Source: Apus apus (lineage: Eukaryota > Chordata > Aves > Apodiformes > Apodidae). From it: DNA of 64,000 bases. The notes beneath the pieces were generated by a model that saw only the letters and a list, made by a program, of their open reading frames with translations, ran no database searches and was not told the DNA's origin. How positions within the stretch are numbered: position 1 is the stretch's first letter; each line of letters opens with the position of its first letter. The DNA lies in the NCBI RefSeq assembly GCF_020740795.1, contig NC_067289.1:18992608-19056607 (forward strand). The letters run 5' to 3'. Below, piece after piece: positions 40,346 to 52,176 of this stretch. The position numbers and the translations under genes were made by a program.

Positions 40346-40366
40346 AAAAAAAAAAAAAAAAAAAAA
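40346..40366. repeat. Poly(A) run, 21 A
   Basis: An uninterrupted A21 directly abuts the CR1 3' end. CR1 elements normally end in a short octamer-like repeat rather than poly(A), so this A run is likely later microsatellite expansion of the element's end. Confidence 0.9.
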
Positions 40367-41039
40367 GTGATTAGCTAGATATTGCTTATGACATCACTGA
40401 ACAACTCATGTTCTGCAAAACCTCATTTTTTTAGCTGAACATGAACACTTCAAAAAGGCATATTTAGTCAGCTGAAATGAGAACGGTGATAATACAAATG
40501 TGCTCATTTCAGGAGTAAGAAATCTATTTTGTATTGCTCTAGTACTGGAAAGTACTTAAGGTTGGATTGCTCTGGTCAGTAAAAAACAAATGCTTATGTA
40601 GTTTAATAGTAAGACTGGAGAGCTCAAAGACAAGAAATTATACAATCTAGCAAATTCCAGGTGCTGTATGTTTTCTGTGCTACTGAACATAGATATGTTG
40701 GGTGGGACAGAAACTTGCGATGAAAAAGAAGCAGATGCTTTTTTTACCAGATGAGAAGTTGAAAGTTTGAGGTAGGGGAAAGGAGAAAAAAGCTGGATCC
40801 AAGGTGATGCAGGTGTCACTTGCAGGATTTATCTAGGCCTGTTATGCCTGTTTACAAGGTTAGAATTCTGTATATACAGGCTATTACCAGATTTTTTATT
40901 TTTTTTTTACTATGTGACAGCATCTTTTTAAGTATTGGAAAACATTACCAAGCAACGCCACCAAATTGGAGCAAGAGTCTCCTGCTACCTTCAGTGAATC
41001 ACGACAGATCACGTTTGCTCTTCATACACAGAGCGGGTC
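40367..41039. other. Transition from AT-rich DNA to CpG island
   Basis: No repeat or exon was recognised. GC content rises from about 41000. The open frame continuing from 40820 into the island has no recognisable domain. Confidence 0.5.
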
Positions 41040-41375
41040 CTGACCCAAGCATTTTACCAAAATTCGGTTTAATTACGGCCGCAGCCCGTACATCCCATCC
41101 CCCTGGATCTGCAATGCCAAACTTTTCCAGTGCTGCAGGCAGCAGCAAGCAGCCCTTTCCAGCTGCAGCAGCGGTGGGGCAGCGCAGTGAGCAGCCAACG
41201 CCAGGCTGGGAAGCAACAACTCCCCGGGATGCGCCCGCACCCGGGCCCCTTCCCTGCGCGTCCCCTCTCCCTCCACACTGCGAAGCAAAACTCGCGGGAG
41301 GTTCCGTGTGCCAGATCCAGGTTATGCCGCGTTCTGGCTCCGGGACACTCCGATATTTTGTTGCTGTTCTTACTC

Positions 41376-41390
41376 TTTTTTTTTTTTTTT
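41376..41390. repeat. Poly(T) run inside the CpG island, 15 T
   Basis: A T15 run directly precedes AATCGCTGCA and the densest CpG sequence. With TACTC before it, it also forms a pyrimidine-rich tract. No function is assigned. Confidence 0.85.
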
Positions 41391-41420
41391 AATCGCTGCA
41401 GCGGCAGCCGCCGGTCCCTG

Positions 41421-41474
41421 GCGGGGCCGGGGTTCCCCGGGATGCCGGCGGGGCCGGGGTTCCCCGGGATGCCG
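41421..41474. repeat. Perfect 27-bp tandem duplication, two copies
   Basis: Positions 41421-41447 and 41448-41474 are identical and begin GCGGGGCCGGGG. Each copy contains TTCCCCGGGA (an inverted repeat around CCCGGG). The unit is 27 bp, so it preserves any reading frame. A partial third echo (TTCCCCGGATGCCG) lies at about 41521-41534. The lack of any mismatch suggests a recent or actively homogenised duplication. Confidence 0.95.
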
Positions 41475-41555
41475 GCTGCGCTACGCCCGGTGGTCGCCGA
41501 GCTCCGCGGGGCTCCGCGCCTTCCCCGGATGCCGCGCGCTCCCCCTGCGGACGGC

Positions 41556-41628
41556 GGGAGGGAGGGAAAGAGGGAGGAAGGAAGGGAGGAGAGAAGGAAG
41601 GAGGGAGGAGGGGAGGGAGGCGGGAGGG
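41556..41628 (+). repeat. GGGA/GGAA purine tract with G-quadruplex motifs
   Basis: The plus strand is almost pure purine for more than 70 bases. Four G-triplets with short loops occur at 41556-41574 (loops A, A, AAAGA). A second set at 41603-41628 has at least five G-runs with loops of 1-4 bases. Both satisfy the usual G3+N1-7 quadruplex rule. The mirror-like purine tract could also form triplex DNA. It sits in the CpG-island core. Confidence 0.85.
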
Positions 41629-42045
41629 TGGCCGGGGCTGCCTGCGGGGGAGGGCCGCCGGGGCCAGGGCCGCCGGGCGGGCAGGCAGGCCGGGGCTGCG
41701 GGACAAGGCGAGGTGCGGCGGGCGAGGCCCGGCTGCGGGGGCCCCGCTCCGCCCCGCCGCGCTCCCCACCCGGCAACCCCCCAGCCGCCGCCGCCTGGGT
41801 CCGGCCCGCCCCCCCCAGCACCCCGCCAGGAGCAGCTCCTTTGCAGTTTGCAGCACCGCATGACAAAGGGAGAGAGGGAGAGGCAGAAGGGAAAAGAGAG
41901 AAGGGGAGAAAGCAGCCCAGGTCGCTGGGTTACAGAAAGCAGTAAAGAAGCTTCCAGGACAAACAATCTTTTGCAAAAATATAGCTCTTTCAGGGTCAGG
42001 CGTTTTTGTTGTGATTTTTTTTTTTCCCCTTCTGATCAAGTGCAG

Positions 42046-42138
42046 AGGAGCGGTGCCCTCACCCCAGCATACACCCAACCTGTCGGCCTGAGGGGCACCC
42101 GAACCTGACAAAGCAGAATGTACCAGGGACACATGCAG
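42046..42138 (+). other. Candidate spliced exon with start codon and strong donor
   Basis: A pyrimidine tract (T11 then CCCC, TTCT) ending in TGCAG at 42041-42045 is a good splice acceptor. The donor at 42139 reads CAG|GTAAGC, close to the ideal site. The 93-bp exon would carry an in-frame TGA and then ATG at 42118, with A at -3, encoding MYQGHMQ before the junction in phase 0. This would be the end of a 5' untranslated region and the first seven residues of a protein, with a preceding noncoding first exon in the CpG island. An alternative is that it is the 3' end of a longer first exon, with the acceptor unused. I do not recognise the peptide, and no downstream exon was identified. Confidence 0.4.
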
Positions 42139-44407
42139 GTAAGCGGCTGGAGTGGAGAAGCCCTTTGAACGGGCTCTGCCGAAACGTGATTCTGTGAAGT
42201 TTCTGTGGGTTGAGCAGAGGGGAGATGCCACCTTGGCACCGTGCAACAAGTGAGCTGGTGCAATATGATCGTGGCACTCCAGCTCCGTGCTGAGGGGAAT
42301 AGCTTGCCTGGGGCTGGCTCTGCTCAAGGGGGGGACGGAAAAGGGCTTCTATCAACTTTGTAACTAGGTGAAGTTGTGTGTGTATTTATTCTTCATTTAT
42401 TATGCCTGCTTGTTCAAACAGATTGAAAGAAGCCTTCCAGGGCAAACATTGTTGTGGCATGCTTTAAGTGACACGTCTCCTGCCATCCTCTTGATGCATC
42501 TTTTCCTGTATGTCAAGTGAAGGGCAAACAATAAGGGAAAAGACAGAGCACTTGCTTTGCAAAATCTGCAAAGATTTTGTGCCACGCTGAAGTCATTGAT
42601 TTGCAGTGTTGTGTTTAAAGGTGATGGATTTCTATTCTTCCCTCCCAACACGGGATGAGGATTAATTTTGCTAAGCCTTGGGATGACTCTGTAGAACGAA
42701 TTAAAGCACATGTCTAAGTGACTTCAACATCTGAGGCAGTGTCTCATGATCCTATGGATCCACATCGCTGTAGCAGAAAATGCCTCTCCCCGATACAAAC
42801 ATACTAGTGCCCTGGACGTGATGAGTTTAACCTTGACTCCCGCTCCCCTTCTCATGGCTCTTCCTTGGAAAGCCAAGTGTATTTTGGAGGAGGAGGAAAT
42901 GCAAAAGTGGAGTAAAGGTTTACATTGATCTCCCAAATTATTTTCTTTGCTTTTGGCCCCAGTCTGTCTGTGTGATCATTGCCAGAAATGATCAAGTGAT
43001 TGTATCACGTACGGTGGCACTAGCCTTGCATGTAGTGTTTTTAGTACCAGGGCTGTTTACAGAGAACCTGCAGGTTGGCAAGCATAAACTGACCACTTCT
43101 TTTTGGTGTGATTCCACACAGCATTTACAAATCTGCGGAGTAGTCGTCAGGGAGATTTAACTTAAGTCAATTTCAAACACAGAGCTGTGTACAATGCATG
43201 TGAGTTAAGTGAGGACTCTGATTCAGCACTCTGCTTTCCAGAACGGAATGATTCCAGTTACTCTTCCATGTTTGTGTTATCTGATCTCAACAATGATAAA
43301 TAATGTATCGTAATATTGCTTGTGACAGGAGAACAAACAGGTTTTAACAAGAAACAGTCAGTGGAAGGAGTATATATATTACTACTTGTTTCTGATACTA
43401 AGGTTAAAGTATTCATTGTTTTATGGGAACAAAAAAATAATTCTAGAACTAATGATACTGAATGGGACATTGCCAAATATGCTTTCATACCCTTAAGAAA
43501 GCAGAAGTTCTTTGCTATGAGTAATATATTGCAAGGTATTTAAAAGCCATTTTTAAAAGGAAAGATTATGGAATATTGAGGTGTCTGGAGTCATTAAAAG
43601 GTTGAATCCAATTTGCAACAGGAAAATCAGGTTAAAACATACAATTATGTTTTGACTGATGTCCTTTAAATTATTTTCTTTTAAAATATTTTTATTTTTC
43701 TAGCCCAGATATGATAAAATTCTAACCTAATTAACTTTAAAAGTTTGCTGAATTAAAATATTCATATTGAATACCCTTGTCATTGCTAAAAATAAAAACC
43801 CACCTGAGTTCATCAACCAAACTTTGTAATATATTTCTGCCCTAACAGAAATCATCAATGTTCTTCAGATAACACCTAAAAAGCCTAAAGCATCAGGAGA
43901 GATTTTCATATTTACTATATCCTTAATTAGAGCCTTTAAATGAGTCAGGCAAAGACAATAAAGAGGTAATTTCTTTGCAATGAAGTTATGTACTGTAATG
44001 TTTATTAAACTTTGTTGGAACACAAGCTATCAAGTTACTATACAAGTACAGTATCAAACCACATGCTTAAAAAAAACGTAGACATCCTAAACATTACCAC
44101 AGGTCCTTTCTTAATATCTCCCAGACTTCTGATTAGACTTTACTAACTTAAGGAAAACTATTTCGATTACTTGCAAGTCAAAATTAAAGTGAACCACAAA
44201 ACCCTCTAAATGTGGGTGGATTAAGTCAGGCATCTAAGTCAGTACCTGGACTCCTAAACAAAGACAATCTGGTTTCTAAAAACAATGAGCACTCACGGAG
44301 CTTCCACTTCTGTGAATGAATCTGGAGTGTTTAGCTGGACCTTACTTGGGCACTTAAACATATAACTTATGCATCACATCCAAAGGCAACATGATGTATC
44401 AATATAT
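42139..44407. other. Putative intron start, AT-rich
   Basis: Beyond the donor, GC content falls within about 300 bases. No repeat was recognised. The overlapping short frames at 42400-43540 lack domains. If the candidate exon is real this is intron 1 or 2. Confidence 0.45.
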
Positions 44408-44485
44408 AAGGCCTGATCCTACACCCTTTAAGGCAAAAGCTCCTCTGAAGTTAATTGTGATCAAATGTGGGATCAGATGTAGAAT
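44408..44485 (+). repeat. Old sauropsid 'GGCCTGATCC' repeat fragment
   Basis: 'aggcctgatcctacaccctt' followed by 'aaggcaaaagctcctctgaa' and 'gttaattgtgatcaaatgtg' resembles the dispersed repeat 'gggcctgatcctgcacccattgaagtcaatggcaaagctcccattgactt'. The resemblance covers about 70 bases. Family membership is from memory of the pattern only. Confidence 0.45.
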
Positions 44486-44989
44486 ACCAGTCATCATTTT
44501 ATTTTTCCTAGTGTTTATGCTCAGAAGTAAAAGTAAAATCTGCAGAAATAATTCCTTAGTCCAGTTACTTCAAAAGCTGTATAGAGTCAATGTTTTACTA
44601 ATAACCTGCTGTAACTCAGCTAATTCTTGGAAGACTTCTGAAAGGTGAGAACACTAACAACTGTAATAATGGAATAAACATAGTTACAGATATTGAGAAT
44701 TTGCATATCTTGAATATGCATGAAGCATTATCAGCTTCAGTGGGAAATTTCTGACTAAGCTCAGTACATTCTGCAAGTTTAAATGAAATAGATTTTGTAT
44801 TTAAGCACTGCTGAAGTCCAACAAGCACCTAAAGTATTTTACTGCATCGGGCCATAATATGTGTATCTCTCCTTAATTTTTAACTTATAATACAGTTTGG
44901 TTTTGGCGTAGTTTGTTTTTTTTTTTCTGAATCCCAGAAAATCACTTAGTTTATTCCAGAGACCTAGGTTTAGATTTCCCTCATACTGT

Positions 44990-45035
44990 TTTATAAACGA
45001 ATCCTCACAACACAAATATGAGGTATATTACTGGT
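44990..45035 (+). repeat. Small L2/MIR-like fragment
   Basis: 'acgaatcctcacaacacaaa' followed by 'tatgaggtatattactgg' resembles the L2/MIR block 'ttaatcctcacaacaaccctatgaggtaggtactatt'. It is only about 45 bases, so the call is weak. Confidence 0.4.
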
Positions 45036-48000
45036 ATATTACTTGTTCAACACTTGTCTTCACATTTCCACCTACCTTTCTGTAGGGCTAGCTTTTTTGT
45101 CACTTTCACAGAATACTAGGAGAAAGACAAAAACAGCCTTTTTTGCAGAGCCAGTACCACAAACAGAAACAGAACACAAAGTACAGTGCCACGGGAGCTC
45201 TTCCAAAGGTATTTCACTATCATAAGCATCAGCTGTGTTTACCAATCTATTTGGTTTACACAGTCACCATCTAAAACACAACAGGCATAGATTCTAAGGC
45301 CTGTAGCTACCTCCTAAAGCCTGAGCCTTTAAGGTAGGACTTTTGCATGAGAAAGAGAACATCAGATGAGATGCACAGACTGTACCTACAAACATACAAC
45401 TTCACTTATGTAGGAAGTCCTGTTTAATTCAGTAAACTTAGGCTCCAAAAGGATAAAACATGGTGGTTACAGGAGCACACCCAAGGATTACACAGATAAG
45501 ATTACAAAATAAATTTGTCTAAATGTTAAACTGTACAGGTGAGAGACAATTTCTCTCTTAGGACAATGTGTGCAACCCATTGTGTACTGTTTTCCATCTC
45601 TGAGGAAACAGTAGCAGGCCAGATGGAAGCAGAACATATGCTGAGTTCAGCCCACAGTCACTGTTCTAAAGCATCTATCATTTTAACAACCAACAATAAG
45701 ATGTTTTCAAGTTTTTTACAGTACCAGTCCTTCCCATTGACTTTTATGACAGTTCTATAAATGAATGGAGGGTAAATTATAATCATAGAATGGGATTTGC
45801 AGCAGTATTTGGCTTGCTAGGAAATTCAAAATAAATGCTTTCAAAGCTGTTTTTTGCCTTGATGCTGTATATAGTCAGCTTTCTCCTGCACAAGTGCCTG
45901 AACAGAAGTGCTTTGCCAAATGCTGGCATGGGATTTTATGTATGACAGCAATATGTTTTGAGATGGCTTAATTTAAACAAAGCAGAAATTTTTGACCACA
46001 CATGGCTGTCAGAGTTCCTCTGACATTTTCTCGCAAAAACAGGCTTGTTAGTCACGACACCTTGGCCAAGTCCCAGCTCAGATAGTTTCCCAAACTTTTA
46101 ATAGCATAGGCAATCAACTTCATGCCATTAATTGTTTTGTTCTCTATTATTAAAGACATTTAACCTTTTACATAGCATTTCATATTTACATTAAATTATC
46201 TGTAGTGATCATTCACATCTCAGTTATCAAACACATAACTGTATGATCATAGCGGATCTGCAGAAAAATAACCATGTACACATGGAAATTCTTGCAAGAT
46301 TAAACCTCAAGGACTTCCCATGTTTTACTGGGCATGAAAAGTGTTGCTAAATATTTTAGAAGTTACAAAAAACATTTTTGCACAGATTTCCCAACGCTTA
46401 AGTCACAGCTAACTCACTGGGAGAAGTGAAGCAGAACTCTCTCAAGTTTAGCTGTAGATCATCAAGTCCTATCTTTGCTTATTCGGTAATCTATTAAAAA
46501 TACTGCAATAATGTTGGTTACATTGCCACCTAAAATAAATAAAATCCAAACTATTAATCAATTATTACTAAACAAAGGTAATCCCCCAGCTATGCATTTG
46601 ATACATGAGTAAAACAGGCCACAAAGAATCAAACATCAAACTGAATTTGATGCTAAATTGAATCTTTGTTCAGCTATTAAGATCAAAAATAAACCTATCT
46701 TGAAGCTACAAAATTTAAAAAACTGGGCACGTTAGCTGAATGATAACTGATCCCTAGTCAAGTCCATGAATCCTAGCTTAGCTGAAATTCCATTACGATA
46801 AACTGATAATTTTTCATTATTACAAGCCTTTTCTAAAAGTACTCACAGTCCTAGGGCAGTGTATATTTTCCATTTAATCTTGATATTTGCCACTTATTCA
46901 CTAGCAGCTTTTCAAGTTTTGAACAGCAGATTATGAACTGCTTATAAATGAAACAAGCTAAAAATAATGAGCTCACTTTCATTGAAAGAAGTTTATTCAA
47001 AGAAAGCAGGTGATGTACTGCTTTTGGCTAAGATGCATACTGAAACTGTACACATTGTGAGTATTTGTAATGCTGGTACAGAGGAGCATTCCTTGAAGCT
47101 GTCAGGCAGTTGTACAGAAACCTAGCAGAAAATCTTGCAAGGGCTCAGAAACTCTTGGCTCATAGTGTATTTTTGCTTGGATGCAAATTAAGAGGAAATC
47201 TTATAATTAAATAATGATCCATCCCTCTATTCTGCAATTAAATTATTTCAAAACATAAAAAAACAACAGTCTCTAGCACTATCATTTATTTATATAAATG
47301 TGTTAGTCTAAATCCAGTATATAGCTTTTGCAGGAGAGGCATGGGTTTTTCATTCAAGAAATCATGCTACATTATTTCTTTAAATCTACCACTATGGTCA
47401 CAATTTATGACAGCATGATGCTGTTACTAGTCTTTAAACAACACATCCAGAAATGTGTATTTCACCTCTAGATTCATCATACAGCTTCAGCCAGCCCAGT
47501 CACTTTTCCAGGTATCCATTTTGCCCCACGTACATCACCTACCCTGATTACCCAGCTTTTATGCTGAGCTTGAATAGCAGTTACTTTTTTTTGTTTGTTT
47601 TAATTGTGTTCTCAAATATTCTAGAATGCATCTTCACAACTACTAAAACCAAGGATTGAAGATCAATAGCAGAACACTCAGCTGCATTAAGACCTATACA
47701 GAGATAGGGAGAGGCTCTATTTTGATTACTTAGCTTATACTTTGAAAGTTTAGGCTTATGCATGCTTGAAAACTAATTCATTTCATGGCACTCACTGTTT
47801 AATATATCAAGAGAGAGAAAAAGGCAGGCTAGCAGTCTTAGAATGGAAGAATGTAGATGTAACTACTATGCAAAGGAGGATGCCAAAAAAATTGGGAAAA
47901 AAGTCCACAAGCTAGATCAGGCTGAAATATCCATGGACAAAGTGCAGGAAAGGACAGGAATGATAAGATATCCACATATGGAAATTTCAGAGTTCCCTTT

Positions 48001-51000
48001 AGGAAATGCAGTCTTACAAAAACATTCATCTGCAGAAAATAATTCCTGTTTTCTAATAATCTCTTTTCTAAGAAAACTGATTCTCCTGAAATGTAAAAAA
48101 CCACAAACAAACCAAAAAGCGTTTTGATGTTTAAACTGGGTCTCTTTAAAACCATCTGTCTCATTAAATTTGCTACCCTTTTTGCACTAGTTAAAAATGA
48201 AAATGGTAAAAATACCTTGAAATATTATTAGAATTAATCTGGCCAGCTTGTTTTCTTACATACCCAAAAAAAGGAATTATCTACTAGTTGTCTGGATCAC
48301 AGAATACAAGTTTGCACAGTCTATTTCAGAAACAGCTGATACTGCAAAACTGGGAGAAGTAGTTGCCTTCCAAATCAGGTGTCATGACATATTAACTAGG
48401 AGGTGACTTTCTGTAGTTATGCATTTTCATCATTGTCCAGTAACATTACCAACAAAATGCCTGAGGAACATAAAAACCATATTCAGCAAATTGTACCAGG
48501 TTACAATTATTATGAAAGGTGAGATATTTCATTGCTTTCCTCTCAGGCTTTAGAAATTCTGAGTCACTGGTACATGAGTTTCACATCCAATGGTTTATTT
48601 GCATATAAATAAATAAAGTGAAGTCTAAAATATCAAGTAATTTAAACATAGTATACTGAATGGAAAAAAAGCCAAACAAACGTGTAATCAATTTTCATAT
48701 CCCCGTCAATAGGAAACACAAATCAAAGTTTCTATGTTTAGTCCAGTCTCAGTATTTACTGCAGTTGCTCCCAAACACTTTTTCATTAAGCTTCTATCAG
48801 GTTGGCATAATAGATGTAAGCCCCAAGTTTTATTCCTCCACTTCTTCATAGCTTATGAAGACATTCAGATTTGCCAGTATTTCTTCTCTAACTGTCCTCT
48901 TTGTTCATGGTCTCCTCCAAGTTCAAAGGCTTTCTTGAAATGTTTTGCCTCCTACCACGTTTGCGCTGCAGTTTCACGTACACAGCCAAACTCACCCATG
49001 TCCTGACTGTCTGCTACAGGGAATGGGGTCTGGGTCACCTCTCAGCAGTGCTTGGTCTCAAGGCAAACGTGTTCCACAGTGATGTTCACTGCCACAAGTA
49101 GAAAGAAGCAAACTGATGGCTGAGAACTTTTCTGCCAGCAGAGCTCACAGTTCACAAACAGGAGACAATAGGGGACCACCAAGAAGAGGAAAGTAGCTGA
49201 CTTGGAAAAAGCAACCTTACTTTTTAGCTACAAGCACTACACCATAGTTGTAGGGTAGATCAAAGTCTGTGAGCTCTCTTTTCTCACATGCTTATCTATT
49301 TTAGCAGTCACTAGAGAAAAATAACTACACTGTAGTCTTTGTGACTTCCTCTGTAAAGTATGGGAACACTCTGCTGCCTCATGTTCACTTGTCTAGAGCA
49401 GTCTGCTATCTTCTGTAGATATTAACAGAATTAACTTGCCACTATTAATCTAATATCAATACTTTAAAACGCCTCTTGTCTTAAAATAATATAGAAGTTA
49501 TATGAATGCAAATGTCTTTGGGACAGCATTTTTCAATTAACAAACAAAATAACCGCTATGCATTTAGAATCTGTCAGTATAACAGCAAAAGCACATGGGA
49601 TAAGGAACGTACTGTGCAATGAATTCAGACAAACAATCTTTCTTGATTACATTAAGACTTTGTTTTCTGTTCTGAGATACATAAAAGAAATTAAAATACT
49701 CTTTATCCACTGACGTTTAGACATGACAACATCAGAATTATTTTGACATCCATTTCTTTTAGGACCAGTCCATTTTCCTTTGTATTATTTTCCTTAGATC
49801 AATCATTTGGCTTTATAGCTTATTTCTCAAAAGCTGAAGAAACAAAATTTATGATTTGCCTTAGCAACATTAGAGCCTGGAATATAGAGACCTGTGTCTC
49901 AAAAAATAACACTTCATATTATAGTTTAAGTTTGCAGAATTTACTAAAGGTAAGGTTTGCTAATACTAATGTAGGAATAAGCAAATACTATAATAGCGGC
50001 TTTTTTGAGTATTTTTACTATTATGTAAAACTGAGAGAAAACGTGGCATTTTGATGTGATGGTAACCTGTCACAACTTTTTTAAAACCAAGGGAGTATCT
50101 CCTAATAGGAAGATCTGAAGAAAAAGCAAGTACCTGGTATTTTACACAGAAGAACAGATTAGTATTATCGAAAAGGATGGCCTTAGTCTTCACTAGTGCC
50201 TTGGACACTATTGTAATAGAAATAATAATAGTAATGTCATAGAAATTATGAATTAAATAACTGTAGCTTGATATGTGTCGCATCAGAGTGTCATGTTATT
50301 TTTGCTGTCATTCACTGAAGTTTAACAAAGAAGATAATATTCCAGTTACAGGCTTCAGATGTAGATGAGGTATTTCATCTTTTCCTATTTGTCATCTAAC
50401 TTTCCCTCCAAGAACCAGGACAACTTCAAGATGCCTCTGAAATAGGAATACAAGGAAGAATAACCAGCAGTAGATGATGGAGGTTAGATGAGAATCATAT
50501 TTGATCTAGTTTGTTAAATAAAAGAAGGAATATGATGATGCACAACAGAGAGAAATAAGGCAGAAAAAAGGAAACTAGTAAGGAAGGAAGTGCTCTTATT
50601 TTTCTCAAGAGTAGAAAACATTGTTAATATTACCACTGTACTTAGTCCAGGTAATGTACACAATGTGGTGAGTCATATAAAACCAAAAGGGATGCATGAG
50701 CACCTTTGCAACAAAACAAAGGAATCTGAATTATTAGGAAACAGCTGGACACAACATGGAAACAATGAAAAAACACTTATCCCTGGAGCACTCAAACTAA
50801 AAGACTCTGTGCTGTTCAGGAAAGAGAAAATCAGAACTGTTGGTCGCAGTAGGAGCATGGATGCCAAGAACACAGGGGAATTTTTGTAAGAAGCTTCAAA
50901 ACTTGTATGCTTAATGGTACAATGTTCAGACTAAGTCAAGAATACACAAGGAATGGAGATAAAGTTCTTGAAGACAGGGAGAATAGTACAAGTTGCCTAA

Positions 51001-51479
51001 AGTTATTTATTTAGACCTTGAAAATATATTAGAAAAATTATCTAATTTTTTTCAGTTACATGATTAAGAAAGAGGGGGGGAAGCAAAACATTCTCAAAGT
51101 TGCATTAGTATTATAGATAATTTATGGTGCAAACTCAGTTCTTACAGGGATATGAATCACGCAATTGTTACAAATTTGTGAAGCAAAGCTGGTGCAGAGG
51201 TACACTATGTAATCTCTCTTCCAAACTGCTGATGGAACTGGTACATAAAACTGAAGACTTGGCAGCAAATATTTAATAGTCTAGTTATCAATCTGGGCAT
51301 GGTGTCATACGATAGGACAATAAAAAATATGTCAAAATTTAAGATAAAAATGGTAAGATGAGTAAGAGGCCAGATACCTATATGGCTATCCATAATCTGG
51401 AAGGTTTTAGGGGACAGATTTTAAGGAAAATTAAACAAATAAATATAAGCAGAAAAACAGAAAATATGTTCTCTAAATT
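45036..51479. other. AT-rich noncoding stretch, probably intronic
   Basis: A weak MIR-like block ('cacacccaaggattacacag') lies near 45476-45496. The AT-rich segments around 46080-46260 and 46480-46740 contain many ATTA and TTAAT motifs but no recognisable repeat. Open frames of about 100 codons (47838-48164, 49743-50283, 50590-50889) have no recognisable domain. Confidence 0.45.
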
Positions 51480-51762
51480 TATCAAGAGAAGATAATGTCA
51501 GACTAAGCGGACAGAATTTTCTGTTATCCTGAATGTGCTTTTAGGCAAGCGAGATGTAACTGGCTTGATCTATATAGTCATTGGTGAGCATTTGTTATGG
51601 TGCTACAAAAGAAATTATTAGTGAAGCTGGAGAAAGGAAGGAGTAATAGAAAATTTGTAAGGACAGCAAAAAACTTATTCGTGGGGAAATGAAAAATAGA
51701 TCATTAAAGGAAGGGCTGTCAGGCTATGGAAAGTTTAATAGGGAAGGTCTTTGTGGATGTCT

Positions 51763-51798
51763 GTTGGAACTGATGTCAGTGTTGGAACTCATGTCCGA
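51763..51798. repeat. 18-bp imperfect tandem duplication
   Basis: GTTGGAACTGATGTCAGT at 51763-51780 is followed by GTTGGAACTCATGTCCGA starting at 51781, with 16 of 18 positions alike. It lies inside the ancient LINE relic. Confidence 0.8.
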
Positions 51799-52176
51799 TG
51801 TTTCACCCATAAACATACGAGAAACAGGAAGATGTTGACTATATTTGTTGATTAGTCAATGCTAGGAAACATCATCAGTACTAACAAGTTTCAGGTCACT
51901 ATACAGAGGGAACTGTGTGAACTTCAACAATACATATATGGTTACTTTTAACAGCACAATATACTGTTGAATGTCAACAATGAAAAATGTCTACCCTAAG
52001 CTGTAACCTATAATTTGGCAATGATTATGAAGAAAAACTTGCACATACAAGATAACTGTAAGCCATCAAAATGATGTATCCATGAAAGAGACAGATGTAG
52101 TTCTAGTTTTAGAGGAGGTTTTTCCAGAATAGTCAGTAAAACAGCAGTGCCAGTTTAAAATGCCACTAGCAAATTT

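Larger units (their letters stand above)
41040..42110. promoter_or_regulatory. CpG island, probable gene promoter
   Basis: GC content and CpG frequency jump sharply relative to the AT-rich surroundings, with the densest part at about 41210-41830. GGGCGG and CCCCGCC (Sp1-type) motifs, a long GGGA/GGAA purine tract and many undecayed CpG dinucleotides point to an unmethylated germline promoter. No strong TATA box is seen, as is usual for CpG-island promoters, so the start site cannot be fixed. The downstream acceptor and donor pair at 42045/42139 suggests plus-strand transcription, but bidirectional activity is possible. Four or more overlapping open frames of 161-312 codons cross the island on both strands. 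They reflect stop-codon depletion and are not called. Confidence 0.88.

Noticed and set aside
41069..42327. Long open frames (up to 312 codons) in the CpG island on both strands, rich in Pro, Gly, Arg and Ala
   Set aside because: Several frames on both strands are open at once. Composition follows the GC-rich and GGGA-rich DNA, low-complexity runs dominate, and no domain is recognisable.
45781..45796. 'aatcatagaatggg', resembling the complement of a CR1 3' end
   Set aside because: Only about 13 bases match, and the sequence that should follow ('tttgggttggaaggg') is absent. Probably chance.
47838..50283. Several open frames of about 94-108 codons at 47.8-48.2 and 49.7-50.3 kb
   Set aside because: They are opposite-strand or overlapping pairs with no domains, in AT-rich DNA, consistent with random open frames.
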